From Paenarthrobacter ureafaciens (GTDB lineage Bacteria; Actinomycetota; Actinomycetes; Actinomycetales; Micrococcaceae), in contig NZ_SBHM01000007.1 in the NCBI RefSeq assembly GCF_004028095.1, positions 1,922,001-1,986,000 on the forward strand: a stretch of 64,000 nucleotides of DNA. Reading direction: 5' to 3'. Of the stretch, positions 18,309-26,100 are shown in pieces; position 1 is the stretch's first letter, and every line of letters starts with the position of its first letter. The position numbers and the translations under genes were made by a program. Under the pieces are notes generated by a model that was not told where the DNA came from, did not search any database, and was given only the letters and a program-made list of their open reading frames with translations.

Positions 18309-19253
18309 TCAAGCGTTGACCGGCAGGGCCTCCAGTAACGGACCCACCGACTCAAGCACGCGGGCCCTCAACTTCTGCGACTCGGCTGCGAAAGCCCGCT
18401 GGTACTCAACGTACTCGGCTTTGCCCTCCGGTGTCTCGATCCTGATGGGCGGGTAGCCCCATTCTTCAAGGTCGTAGGGTGAGGCCTGCATGTCCATGGC
18501 CCGGATCCGCCAGGACAATTCGAAGCAATCCATCACCAGCTCGCTGGGCAGCGCGGGGGCCAGCTTGTAGGCCCACTTGTAGAGGTCCATATTGGCGTGG
18601 AGGCAGCCGGGCTGCTCTATGGTCCGCTGGTTCTCCCGCGTAGGAGCGAGCTCGTTGAGGGGGACAGCGTCCGGCGTGTAAAAGCGGAAGGCATCAAAGT
18701 GGGAGCAGCGGATGCGGTTCTTTTCCACCACGTCATCCGTCCCCTCCCCGCCGAGCCTGAGCTGCAGGTACTCATGGCGTAGTTCGAACTTTTCCTGCCT
18801 GTACACCATGGCCCACTCGTGCAGCCCAAAGCAGCCGAATTGGGCCGGCCGCATTGCAGTGCCCTTGAGGATGATCCCGGCGAAGCGAACAGCTTCCGCA
18901 CGCTGGTTCAGGAACGGCTCGCGGTGGAAAGCTACCGCAGGCGTCCCGGGCGCCAGTCCGACGGCGGCGAGCTGGCCGTCGTCGAGCCTGTGATAGAACT
19001 TCCAGTCCGCCCGCTCCAGGGCGCGCTCCCCGCTGAGCACCACGCCGTCCCCGGGGTGCCAGCGCAGCAGTTGCCCGGGCTTCTGCGTGTAATACGTGAA
19101 GAGAAAGTCCTCCACAGGGTGCTTCTGCCCGGCGGAACGGCGGGCGAGGTAGGGATCGGCGTAGCGGGCGACGCGCGCGCGATGGGCAGCCTCCAGCCCA
19201 AGCCACTGCTCCTGGGGGAGGTGCTGAAGCCTAGGCTGCACCACCACTGGCAC
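18309..19253 (-). CDS. '3-methyladenine DNA glycosylase'-type conserved protein
   Basis: A 314-aa soluble protein of an actinobacterial family commonly labelled 3-methyladenine DNA glycosylase. I recognise the family by KHPVEDFLFTYYTQKPGQLL-RWHPG near residue 45, then FGCFGLHEWAMVYR and QPGCLHANMDLYKWAYKL. I see no helix-hairpin-helix glycosylase motif, so the enzymatic label is weak and the true role may differ. The start is taken as GTG 19253 (VPVVVQPRLQHLP), giving a 23-bp overlap with the upstream SSI lipoprotein gene; an ORF extending to 19337 exists but would overlap more. The 30-bp gap to the next gene suggests one transcript of three genes. Confidence 0.8.
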   Translation of the reverse strand: MPVVVQPRLQHLPQEQWLGLEAAHRARVARYADPYLARRSAGQKHPVEDFLFTYYTQKPGQLLRWHPGDGVVLSGERALERADWKFYHRLDDGQLAAVGLAPGTPAVAFHREPFLNQRAEAVRFAGIILKGTAMRPAQFGCFGLHEWAMVYRQEKFELRHEYLQLRLGGEGTDDVVEKNRIRCSHFDAFRFYTPDAVPLNELAPTRENQRTIEQPGCLHANMDLYKWAYKLAPALPSELVMDCFELSWRIRAMDMQASPYDLEEWGYPPIRIETPEGKAEYVEYQRAFAAESQKLRARVLESVGPLLEALPVNA

Positions 19254-19839
19254 CCAGGATGCTGCCGGCGGCGTCCCACAGGGCAATCTGGCAGCCGTCG
19301 GACCTGTTGAATTTCGCGTCCACCTCGGTGCCGTCAACGGCGCCCGTCACGGTGGCTGTCTCCGGGCCGCCGAACTGCATGGTGCAGGCCTGATCGGTCT
19401 TTACCGGCGCGGGGTTGAGGAGCGCAGGGTAGTTCTTCAGGACCTCGCAGGCCGCGGCCGCGGTGGGATGATTGCTCTCTGCAGCAGGGACCCCTCCCTG
19501 ACACACCAAGGTGTAGTTCTTCGGCGCGGCGTCAGGAGATGCCAGGAAGGTAATGGACAGCTCCGCATTGCCTTGGCCCGGAGTGGGCGTGGTGGCGGGA
19601 AGGCTCGGGTTGGGCGAAGTATCGCCGGGGCCAAGGGTAGTGGGAACCTGCGTAGGCGTCGCCCCTGTAGTAGACGACGACGGCGACGGGCTGGTGCTGC
19701 TTGTGGAACCGGACGTCGGGGTGCTGCCTGAGGTGGCGCTGCTGCTTGAAGTGGCGTCCGGCGCAGGGCCGCCGGTGCAGGCGGCCAGTCCGGCAACAGT
19801 CAGTACTGCGAGGGCGGACCGAACGAATCGCATGCGCAT
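19231..19839 (-). CDS. Lipoprotein with SSI-like protease inhibitor domain
   Basis: Secreted lipoprotein of 202 aa. The signal peptide ends in a lipobox (LAAC, Cys21). A Ser/Thr/Pro-rich linker spans about 25-90. The C-terminal domain (about 92-198) follows the SSI fold pattern with four cysteines at 113, 131, 152 and 183. These sit in YTLVCQGG, HPTAAAACEVL, ACTMQFGGPETATVTG and RSDGCQIALWD. By analogy with SSI (Cys-x-P1), the P1 residue is Met154, the same type as in classical SSI, which inhibits subtilisin. A surface-tethered subtilase inhibitor is therefore a reasonable hypothesis. The gene is first in a three-gene minus-strand unit; GGAGAT precedes the start. Confidence 0.85.
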   Translation of the reverse strand: MRMRFVRSALAVLTVAGLAACTGGPAPDATSSSSATSGSTPTSGSTSSTSPSPSSSTTGATPTQVPTTLGPGDTSPNPSLPATTPTPGQGNAELSITFLASPDAAPKNYTLVCQGGVPAAESNHPTAAAACEVLKNYPALLNPAPVKTDQACTMQFGGPETATVTGAVDGTEVDAKFNRSDGCQIALWDAAGSILGASGGAA

Positions 19840-19939
19840 TGGATCTCCTTGGTTGCTGCCATTTTACGCGGTCTCTCGGTTTTGGACGCCAGGTGTTGTA
19901 CCTGCCGGGGGTGTGCTGCTGTTCTCCGGCTTACCCGAC

Positions 19940-20416
19940 TTATCCGACCCTGACCCCGCGTTGTGTTGCCGCGATCAGGCCTGTCATGGCCTGGTGCAGC
20001 TCTGCCACTTCCACACGGCTTAGCTGCAGGCGTTCGCGGATCTGCCCGGGAACCGCAGTTGCCTGCTCACGGAGGGCAGCGCCCTTCGCGGTGAGGGTGA
20101 TGGCGAGGGCGCGCTCGTTGCCTTGGACGCGTTCCCGCGTCACAAGGTCCGCTTCCTCCAAGCGGCGGAGGAGCGGTGAAAGGGTGGCGGGCTCGTGGAG
20201 GAGGGCATCGCTGAGGTCCTTGAGGGTGCGGGGACTCCGCTCCCAGAGGGCCAGCATCACCAGGTATTGCGGATGCGTGAGCCCGAGCCGCTCCAAGACG
20301 GGCTTGTAAATCCCCACCACGCTGCGGGATGCCACGGTCAGGGCGAAGCAGAGCTGGCGTTCAAGAAGGAGATCGTCGGCTTGATCGTTGATGTCGGTTC
20401 CACTGGCTGTGGTCAT
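19940..20416 (-). CDS. MarR-family regulator, OhrR-like
   Basis: Winged-helix MarR regulator of 158 aa. The opening LLLERQLCFALTVASRSVVG-IYKPVLERLGLTHPQYLVML is the OhrR pattern, and Cys23 (QLCFAL) corresponds to the peroxide-sensing cysteine of OhrR proteins. The DNA-binding wing region is TLKDLSDALLHEPATLSPLL-RRLEEADLVTRERV. The start ATG 20416 has GGAAGG upstream; an ORF to 20485 would read through its own operator. No ohr (organic hydroperoxide reductase) gene is in the window; the divergent neighbour is a 74-aa unknown gene. A palindrome typical of MarR operators lies in the shared promoter region, so autoregulation is likely. Confidence 0.9.
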   Translation of the reverse strand: MTTASGTDINDQADDLLLERQLCFALTVASRSVVGIYKPVLERLGLTHPQYLVMLALWERSPRTLKDLSDALLHEPATLSPLLRRLEEADLVTRERVQGNERALAITLTAKGAALREQATAVPGQIRERLQLSRVEVAELHQAMTGLIAATQRGVRVG

Positions 20417-20481
20417 GGCTTCCTTCCCGGGCTGTGGGCGCGGCTCGAGCCGGCGGACGTGCGTTGCCGGTAACCCTGCAG

Positions 20482-20505
20482 CCAATTAGTTAGTGCACTA
20501 ATTAT
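20482..20505. promoter_or_regulatory. MarR-type operator between marR and small gene
   Basis: Perfect 12-bp palindrome TTAGTGCACTAA at 20490-20501, inside a longer AT-rich dyad with an additional ATTAGT half-site. It lies about 75 bp upstream of the OhrR-like gene and 55 bp upstream of the divergent small gene. Size and composition fit MarR-family operators. Confidence 0.65.
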
Positions 20506-20554
20506 TAGCCTACTATGGAGGTATTGATCCGTTGAAACAAGGAGTCGATCGCCG

Positions 20555-20779
20555 GTGGCCAAGGAATCATTCGCCCAGAAGTTCATGCGTGCAACTGGCA
20601 GGCTGCGGGTTATCTTCGGCCCGGCCCACAGCAGCTCCCTCGATCACGAGATGACCGAGGCCAATCGTCGCCTTCTGGCGCAGCGCCAAGCGGAAACACA
20701 GCAGTGGGAAACCGTGCGCCGACCCGATGGCAGCACGTACGTGGTTCCCCGCAACCCGGACGACAAGTCTCTGCGCTAA
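20555..20779 (+). CDS. Small conserved-looking protein, FGPA motif (copy 1)
   Basis: A 74-aa basic, soluble protein, unknown. It starts at GTG 20555 with AAGGAG about 9 nt upstream. The text RATGRLRVIFGPAHSSS near residue 12 resembles TERLQSVFGPATHGYSD in the next small gene (20959). Both continue into a charged stretch and end with a similar pattern (TVRRPDGSTYVVPRN here, ETDSEGHHYAVRN there). They look like diverged paralogues. Its promoter region holds the MarR-type palindrome, so control by the OhrR-like regulator is possible. No function can be assigned. Confidence 0.7.
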   Translation: MAKESFAQKFMRATGRLRVIFGPAHSSSLDHEMTEANRRLLAQRQAETQQWETVRRPDGSTYVVPRNPDDKSLR

Positions 20780-20796
20780 ACCTTCGGTGCCCTCCC

Positions 20797-20857
20797 CGCG
20801 AGATGGCATTTGATGGCAGTCCGGGCGGGGAACATTGCGATTAAATGCCAACTCGCG
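20797..20857. repeat. Near-perfect 15-bp inverted repeat, long loop
   Basis: Arms CGCGAGATGGCATTT (20797-20811) and AAATGCCAACTCGCG (20843-20857) pair at 14 of 15 positions around a 31-nt loop that itself contains ATGGCAGTCC and GGGCGGGG. It lies between two related small genes. It may terminate the first, but the long structured loop and lack of a T tract also fit a palindromic repeat element. Confidence 0.7.
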
Positions 20858-20958
20858 GACTGACCATTGTGGCTCTCCGGGCGTAAAATTGCCTCACTGG
20901 AACGGCGCGCACCGGCCCTGCCGTTTTTCTTTCTCCTGCGGAAAGGGGGTGGAAGAAA

Positions 20959-21189
20959 ATGGGACGCAAATTGGAAGGCTTCCAGCACGTAACCGAACGG
21001 CTGCAGTCCGTTTTTGGACCGGCCACTCATGGCTATTCGGATGCTCCTGTGGTGCACAAGCACGATGACTTTGAGCTCGCCTCGGAAGAGGACCTTAAGC
21101 ATTTTGACGTGGAGACTGACTCCGAAGGGCATCACTACGCTGTCCGGAACAACGATCCAGGTCCAACAACCACCGATTACAGCCTTTAG
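20959..21189 (+). CDS. Small conserved-looking protein, FGPA motif (copy 2)
   Basis: A 76-aa acidic protein, unknown, starting MGRKLEGFQHVTERLQSVFG and containing FGPATHGYSDAP followed by acidic HDDFELASEEDLKHFDVETD. It is preceded by GAAAGGGGGTGGAAGAAA, a strong purine-rich ribosome site. It shares the FGPA core and the C-terminal H/S-x-Y-x-V-x-R-N pattern with the gene at 20555, but is acidic where that one is basic. It has no signal peptide or membrane segment. A weak 7-bp hairpin (21201-21223) follows the stop. Confidence 0.7.
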   Translation: MGRKLEGFQHVTERLQSVFGPATHGYSDAPVVHKHDDFELASEEDLKHFDVETDSEGHHYAVRNNDPGPTTTDYSL

Positions 21190-21353
21190 GGCTGACGCTG
21201 GGACCGGGGTTCAGCTCCGGTCCTTCGCTTTGGCGTCCGCGGGCTCCAGCGCTTCCATCATTGATGCTTCCACGCGGGTGATCAGCATGCTTATTATGTT
21301 GTTACGGGATGAGTGGAAACAGGGTCAGTCCTGTTTGGGGAGAGGGGCCGTGA

Positions 21354-21746
21354 ATGAGTTTCCAAGATGATGCCGGAAGGATCCCTGCAAACGCAGGAAG
21401 TATCCCGGCAAACACCGGACCCGCCGTCCGGTCGCAGGGCCCGGTGCCTGGATCTTCCCGCCCGACGCGTACGGCAGCCGTCTGGGTTGCGGTGGCGGTT
21501 GGCCTGGTGGTGCTGGTGCTGCTGATCGTCTTCTTCGTGCAGAACCAGGACATGGTGACGGTGAGGTTCTTCGGATTGGAAGGATCGCTTGCCCTGGGTA
21601 CGACGCTCTTTATCGCGGCCGTCGGAGGGGGCGTGCTGGTTGCGTTGGCCGGAGGTGCCCGCATCCTGCAATTGCGGATCATCAATCATCGCCGGCAACG
21701 CAGCCTCGCTGGGCACGGTACCGGTGCGGGAGTCGAAAACGCTTAG
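21354..21746 (+). CDS. LapA-domain (DUF1049) membrane protein
   Basis: Small integral membrane protein of 130 aa. A Pro/Ser-rich hydrophilic N-terminus of 40 residues is followed by helix 1 (41-62), the conserved FFVQNQDMVTVRFFGLEGSL linker typical of the LapA/YciM-partner domain, helix 2 (79-100) and a basic tail. In other bacteria LapA works in envelope assembly; in Gram-positive actinobacteria its role is unknown. It is a single gene followed directly by a terminator shared with the convergent DUF4193 gene. Confidence 0.88.
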   Translation: MSFQDDAGRIPANAGSIPANTGPAVRSQGPVPGSSRPTRTAAVWVAVAVGLVVLVLLIVFFVQNQDMVTVRFFGLEGSLALGTTLFIAAVGGGVLVALAGGARILQLRIINHRRQRSLAGHGTGAGVENA

Positions 21747-21750
21747 TAAT

Positions 21751-21791
21751 TGCGGAAGGACCAGTTCACAGAGTGAACTGGTCCTTCCGCA
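21751..21791. terminator. Bidirectional terminator lapA-like / DUF4193
   Basis: Perfect 19-bp inverted repeat (21751-21769 with 21773-21791, loop AGA) followed by TTT, located between convergent genes. Confidence 0.93.
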
Positions 21792-21848
21792 TTTAACCCG
21801 ACGGCGGCACTCCCTGACGACGATCAGACCGCCCGGGTTGTGGAGGTC

Positions 21849-22148
21849 CTAGCCCTCGCAGTCAGTGCAGTAGGCCACGCCATCTTTCTCGCGGGCGATC
21901 TGCGAGCGGTGGCGGACCAGGAAGCACGAGTTGCAGGTGAACTCGTCATTTGCCTGCGGGATGACCTGGATGACCAGTTCTTCGGCGACGATTTCGCCGC
22001 CGGGGCCGTTGGCGTCGAGGCCATCGGTCTCGTCGAGTTCCAGCACCACGCTCTTGGCCGTAGGGGCGCTGGCGGACTGGAGTGCCTGGAGGGACTGCTC
22101 CTGGTTTTCTTTGACGTCTGTGCGGAGTTCGTCGTAATCGGCTGCCAC
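21849..22148 (-). CDS. DUF4193 zinc-ribbon-like protein
   Basis: A 99-aa actinobacteria-specific protein. It starts at GTG 22148 (MAADYDELRTDVKENQEQSL), and its conserved C-terminus is NDEFTCNSCFLVRHRSQIAR then GVAYCTDCEG, with two CxxC pairs likely to bind zinc. An acidic middle (VLELDETDGLDANGPGGEIV) is typical. The function is not established; conservation across actinobacteria suggests an essential or regulatory role. The longer ORF to 22238 adds 30 residues without family resemblance. GAAGAGG lies about 12 nt before the GTG. Confidence 0.93.
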   Translation of the reverse strand: MAADYDELRTDVKENQEQSLQALQSASAPTAKSVVLELDETDGLDANGPGGEIVAEELVIQVIPQANDEFTCNSCFLVRHRSQIAREKDGVAYCTDCEG

Positions 22149-22300
22149 TTGTTTATTTGCCTCTTCAGATAGGGGAGTTACGGCTATGCAACGTACAGCA
22201 TGCCATGAAAATTCCATACCATACCGTAAAGAGGCCACATGTGGGGAAAACCACGGTAACTAATGTCATGCAAAGGACACGTTAGGGGTGTTCACCTGTC

Positions 22301-24793
22301 TCAGCGCAGCTCAACATCCAGCTCCTGGAAGTCGTCTGCGGCATGGCGACCCACCAACAGGGTAAACGTGCCCGGCTCGAACTGCCAGCCGCCGTCGTAA
22401 TGGGCGAAGGCCCTGGCCGGAATCCGCACCTCGACGCTTTCAGTCCCGGACGGCGCCAAGTGCGTTCCCGCGTAGCCGGCCAGCCAACGGACGGGCCGTT
22501 CCACCGCTGTCTCCGGGCGGGAAAGGTACACCTGGACCACCTCTCGGCCCGTGCGGTTTCCGGTGTTGCGGACCGGCACGTGGACCACCACGTCCTTACC
22601 CGCAGGCACGCACTGTGGCGCATGTGCCGTGCCGAACTCGATGCTGGTATATCCGAGGCCGAACCCGAACGGCAGGGCCGGTGCTGCGCCACCAGCAGCT
22701 TCCTGTTTGAGCCAGGCGCGGTACCCGACGTGGATTCCCTCGGAGTACACCACCTTGCCCTCCACCGGCGTTGTACTGAGCACCGGAACGTCCTCCAGCG
22801 CGGCCGGCCACGTGGTGGGCAGGCGTCCTCCGGGCTCCTCCTTGCCCACAAGGATGTCCGCGATTGCGTGGCCGAACTCCTGGCCGCCGAACCAGCCGAG
22901 CAGCACTGCACTGACCTTGTCCAACCACGGCATCAGAACGGGTGATCCTGAGTTGACCACCACCACGGTGCGGGGATTGGCTGCGGCCACGGCGGACACC
23001 AGCTCGTCCTGGAATCCGGGGAGATCCAGGTCGGTGCGATCGAAGCCCTCGGACTCAATGGCTGCGTTGGTACCAACCACCACAACGGCGACGTCGGAGG
23101 CGCGGGCTGCTTCCACTGCAGCGGCGATGTCTGCATGCGGGTTGTCCACCACCGTTTCCTCGCCAAGCAGGATGGCCGTGAGTGGAATGAACTGTTCCTC
23201 GGGCAGCCGGTACTCCGCTTCGATCCGAACCATTTGGCCGGCGGCCGTTTCGATGGCATGGATCGTGGCGGGCGGGTCGAAGAGGGCCGCGCCGAGGACG
23301 TTGGTCTGATCCTCCAGTTCGCCACTGAAGACGTCTTTACCGTCCACGGCCAGGCGGATTCTGCCCACGGTGCCCACCCCGATGTGATGGGTTCCAGCCG
23401 TCCGTGCCGTCCAGTCGGTGACCATCCGGATGCTCGCTGTGCCCTCCGGGATCCCGACGCCGAACCAGATAAGGTGCGACGCAAGCCGGTCCTCACCTGA
23501 GATTTCCGAACCGTCCGCAGCATGGAAGGTCACCCGTATGCCGGCAACTCCGGACACAGGATTGTGCAGGTCCGTCCGGGAAAAGGCCTGGATGCCCTCG
23601 GCTACCTTGGCCCCGCGCGCATAGGTGACCTTGACGTCGTCGGGCAGTGCCGTCTGCAACCCCTCCAGTGGCGAGACCGTGTGCTTGGGCATGACCGTAG
23701 CGCTGCCGCCACCTTGCGTGCGCGCCTCCTCGGCGTTGTGGCCGATGACGGCGACGCTGCGGATGCTTCCGACGTCCAGGGGAAGCAGTCCATCGCGGTT
23801 GCGGACAAGTACCGCTCCGCGTACGGCAATGTCGCGTGCGACGGCGGCCCCGTCCAGTTCGGCCGGTAGCCGGGTAATTGCCGGTTTGAAGCCTTCCAGT
23901 ACGCCGACGCGGGCCGCAAGCCGGAGGATGCGGGTGACCTTCTCCAGGATGGCTTCGCGGCTGACGCGGCCATCATTGACCGCAGCTATGAGTTTGGGTC
24001 CCCAGTGGCCCGCAGGGCCCGGCATTTCCAGGTCCTGGTGCGCGTTTGCGGCGTCAATGGAGCGCACTCCGGTCCAGTCGGAGACCACTACTCCGTCGAA
24101 GCCCCACTCCGTGGAGAGCGGTGTTTCCAGGAGGTCGTTTTCGCTGGCCGTGGTGCCGTTGATCGAGTTATAGGAACTCATGACCAGCCAGGCGCGGGCT
24201 TCCCGGATGGCGTCCTCGAACGCTGCGAGGTAGAGCTCGCGCAGGGGTTGCTCTTCAACCACCGAGTCGGCGGTGAAGCGGTCAGTTTCCGCCTCGTTGG
24301 CGAGGTAGTGCTTGGGTGTCGCACCCACGCCCATGGACTGGACGCCCTCAACGTACCCGGCCGCAATGGTGGCAGTGAGGCGGGGATCCTCGCTCATGCA
24401 CTCGAAGTGGCGGCCGCCCAAGGGTGAACGGTGGAGGTTGATGGTGGGGCCGAGCACCGCATGGACGCCCTTGCGCCGGGCTTCCTGGCCAAGGATCTGG
24501 CCGTACCGGCGTGCCATGTCAACGCTCCAGGTTGCGGCCAATGCTGTCGGCGAGGGCAGGGAAACGGAGTCGTGGCGTTCGTCGAAGTCCTCACCCCGGA
24601 CGCCTGCCGGACCATCGGACAGGACGATCCGGCCCAGGCCGATGTCGGGAAGGGAATGGGTGGACCAGATGTCCGCGCCGGTGAGCAGTTGGACCTGCTG
24701 TTCGAGGCTGAGTCCGGAAGCAAGCTCGCGGATCCTCGCTTCGGCATCGTCGGTGCCGACGGTGAGGGCTTCCATCAGGCGGGGTTGATTCAT
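22301..24793 (-). CDS. GH3 beta-glucosidase (PA14-containing)
   Basis: Glycoside hydrolase family 3 enzyme of 830 aa, predicted cytoplasmic (no signal peptide). The (beta/alpha)8 domain includes LSDGPAGVRGEDF, ATWSVDMARRYG, GPTINLHRSPLGGRHFECMSEDP (split here as a known GH3 stretch) and GATPKHYLANEAE. The nucleophile is Asp239 in VVSDWTG. The second domain carries VIGHNAEEARTQGGGSA. An insertion around 395-530 has PA14-like features, and a fibronectin-III-like tail closes the protein. The start ATG 24793 has AAGGAG 6 nt upstream. The divergent TetR gene and an intervening dyad suggest local control. It probably hydrolyses beta-linked gluco- or xylo-oligosaccharides. Confidence 0.95.
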   Translation of the reverse strand: MNQPRLMEALTVGTDDAEARIRELASGLSLEQQVQLLTGADIWSTHSLPDIGLGRIVLSDGPAGVRGEDFDERHDSVSLPSPTALAATWSVDMARRYGQILGQEARRKGVHAVLGPTINLHRSPLGGRHFECMSEDPRLTATIAAGYVEGVQSMGVGATPKHYLANEAETDRFTADSVVEEQPLRELYLAAFEDAIREARAWLVMSSYNSINGTTASENDLLETPLSTEWGFDGVVVSDWTGVRSIDAANAHQDLEMPGPAGHWGPKLIAAVNDGRVSREAILEKVTRILRLAARVGVLEGFKPAITRLPAELDGAAVARDIAVRGAVLVRNRDGLLPLDVGSIRSVAVIGHNAEEARTQGGGSATVMPKHTVSPLEGLQTALPDDVKVTYARGAKVAEGIQAFSRTDLHNPVSGVAGIRVTFHAADGSEISGEDRLASHLIWFGVGIPEGTASIRMVTDWTARTAGTHHIGVGTVGRIRLAVDGKDVFSGELEDQTNVLGAALFDPPATIHAIETAAGQMVRIEAEYRLPEEQFIPLTAILLGEETVVDNPHADIAAAVEAARASDVAVVVVGTNAAIESEGFDRTDLDLPGFQDELVSAVAAANPRTVVVVNSGSPVLMPWLDKVSAVLLGWFGGQEFGHAIADILVGKEEPGGRLPTTWPAALEDVPVLSTTPVEGKVVYSEGIHVGYRAWLKQEAAGGAAPALPFGFGLGYTSIEFGTAHAPQCVPAGKDVVVHVPVRNTGNRTGREVVQVYLSRPETAVERPVRWLAGYAGTHLAPSGTESVEVRIPARAFAHYDGGWQFEPGTFTLLVGRHAADDFQELDVELR

Positions 24794-24840
24794 GGTGACT
24801 CCTTTGTGCATGGCCTTTTCAGGACTTTCACCAAGGGTAA

Positions 24841-24873
24841 CGCTAGAAATCTAGTGTGACTAGGTTTTTAGCG
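24841..24873. promoter_or_regulatory. Candidate TetR operator between GH3 and TetR genes
   Basis: Contains the palindrome CTAG-AAAT-CTAG, a further CTAG, and an outer imperfect dyad CGCTAGAAA...TTTTTAGCG. It is centred in the 107-bp divergent intergenic region, so it could control both genes. Confidence 0.5.
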
Positions 24874-24900
24874 GGGAGCCCGCAAATATACACTGAACCA

Positions 24901-25488
24901 ATGTCTACTTCGAGGGCACGCGGACAGTACGCCAAGGGCGCCGAGCGCCGGGAACAGATCATCCAGACAGCCACAGACGTCTTCGCCACCGAAGGATTTG
25001 AAGGGACCGCGCTCAAGCGGGTCGCCGAACTCGTAGGAGTCCGGGAGGCAACGCTGTTCCACTACTTCAAGGGCAAGCAGGAGCTCCTCACGGCGGTCCT
25101 CGCCGAGCGTGACCGCCGGGCAGCCGCCGTCGGGAATTCCGAAAAAGCGGGACTTGACCTGATGGCCCCGATCGCCGAGCGGAACCGCCAGGAGCCCGGG
25201 CTGACCACCCTGTACGCGGTGGCGTCGGCGACCGCCAGCCACCCCGGGCATGACTCCCACGAATACTTCCGCCAACGGTACGAAGCCCTGGTGGGGGATA
25301 TCAGCGCTGATATTTCCCAGCGCCAGCACCTGGGGGAGGTTCGGTCCGACGTGGATCCTGTGCAGCTCTCCCGCCTGGTGGTGGCGGCCTTCGATGGACT
25401 CCAGCTGCAGTGGCTCTACGACAAGGACGTGGACATGGCCGAGGGACTCCGGACCCTCATCGATGTCCTCTTGCCCCCGGCCGGATGA
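24901..25488 (+). CDS. TetR-family regulator
   Basis: A 195-aa TetR/AcrR regulator with the N-terminal helix-turn-helix REQIIQTATDVFATEGFEGT then LVGVREATLFHYFKGKQELL. The C-terminal ligand domain is generic (EYFRQRYEALVGDI, FDGLQLQWLYDKDVDMAEGL) and resembles regulators of sugar hydrolase genes found beside GH3 enzymes in related bacteria. The start is ATG 24901 (MSTSRARGQYAKG); the longer ORF from 24856 would cross the putative operator. It is divergent from the GH3 gene, its most likely target. A hairpin follows the stop. Confidence 0.92.
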   Translation: MSTSRARGQYAKGAERREQIIQTATDVFATEGFEGTALKRVAELVGVREATLFHYFKGKQELLTAVLAERDRRAAAVGNSEKAGLDLMAPIAERNRQEPGLTTLYAVASATASHPGHDSHEYFRQRYEALVGDISADISQRQHLGEVRSDVDPVQLSRLVVAAFDGLQLQWLYDKDVDMAEGLRTLIDVLLPPAG

Positions 25489-25508
25489 CCTGCCGAAGCA
25501 GTTAACGG

Positions 25509-25543
25509 ATAACGCAGCCCTGAAGCCTCAGGACGGCGTTATC
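25509..25543. terminator. Terminator between tetR and lysC
   Basis: Two-part hairpin: outer stem GATAACGC/GCGTTATC (25509-25516, 25536-25543) and inner stem CCTGA/TCAGG (25519-25523, 25528-25532), between convergent genes. Confidence 0.75.
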
Positions 25544-25581
25544 TCTTCGGACCTGTCAGGGCTTGGGGCCCAGGGATGTTC

Positions 25582-26100
25582 CTAGCGGCCGGTGCCGCCG
25601 TAGACGGTAGCCTCGGCGTCGCCGTCGAGCTCGAATGCGGCGTGGATGGCGCGGACGGCGTCATCGAGCTTGTCTGCGCTGGTAACCACCGAGATGCGGA
25701 TCTCCGAGGTGGAGATCATGTCGATGTTGATGCCGGCGTCAGAGAGTGCCTTGAAGAACGTAGCCGAAACGCCCGGGTGCGAACGCATGCCGGCGCCGAT
25801 GAGGGACAGTTTGCCGACGTTCTCGTTGTACTCAATGCTCTCGAAGCCGATCTGGCCCTCAGCGGCGCGAAGGGCGGCCAGGGCGTCGGCGCCTTCAACG
25901 ATGGGCAGCGTGAAGGAGATGTCCGTGCGGCCCGTCCCGTGGGTGGAAACGTTCTGGACGATCATGTCGATGTTCGAGTGGGCGTCGGCGATCACCTGGA
26001 AGATCGCAGCGGCCTTGCCGGGGATGTCCGGAACGCCAACAACGGTGACCTTGGCTTCGGACCGGTCGTGTGCAACGCCGGAGATGATTGGCTGCTCCAA
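25582..26100 (-). CDS. Aspartate kinase beta subunit (internal start of lysC)
   Basis: Within lysC a TTG at 26100-26098 is preceded by AGAGGGAG with about 6-nt spacing. Starting there ([20 protein letters not shown]) gives a 172-aa product containing only the ACT domains, the length and position of the beta subunit known from Corynebacterium glutamicum. Alpha2-beta2 assembly with in-frame internal translation is established for that family; its use here is inferred from the ribosome site. Confidence 0.75.
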   Translation of the reverse strand: MEQPIISGVAHDRSEAKVTVVGVPDIPGKAAAIFQVIADAHSNIDMIVQNVSTHGTGRTDISFTLPIVEGADALAALRAAEGQIGFESIEYNENVGKLSLIGAGMRSHPGVSATFFKALSDAGINIDMISTSEIRISVVTSADKLDDAVRAIHAAFELDGDAEATVYGGTGR

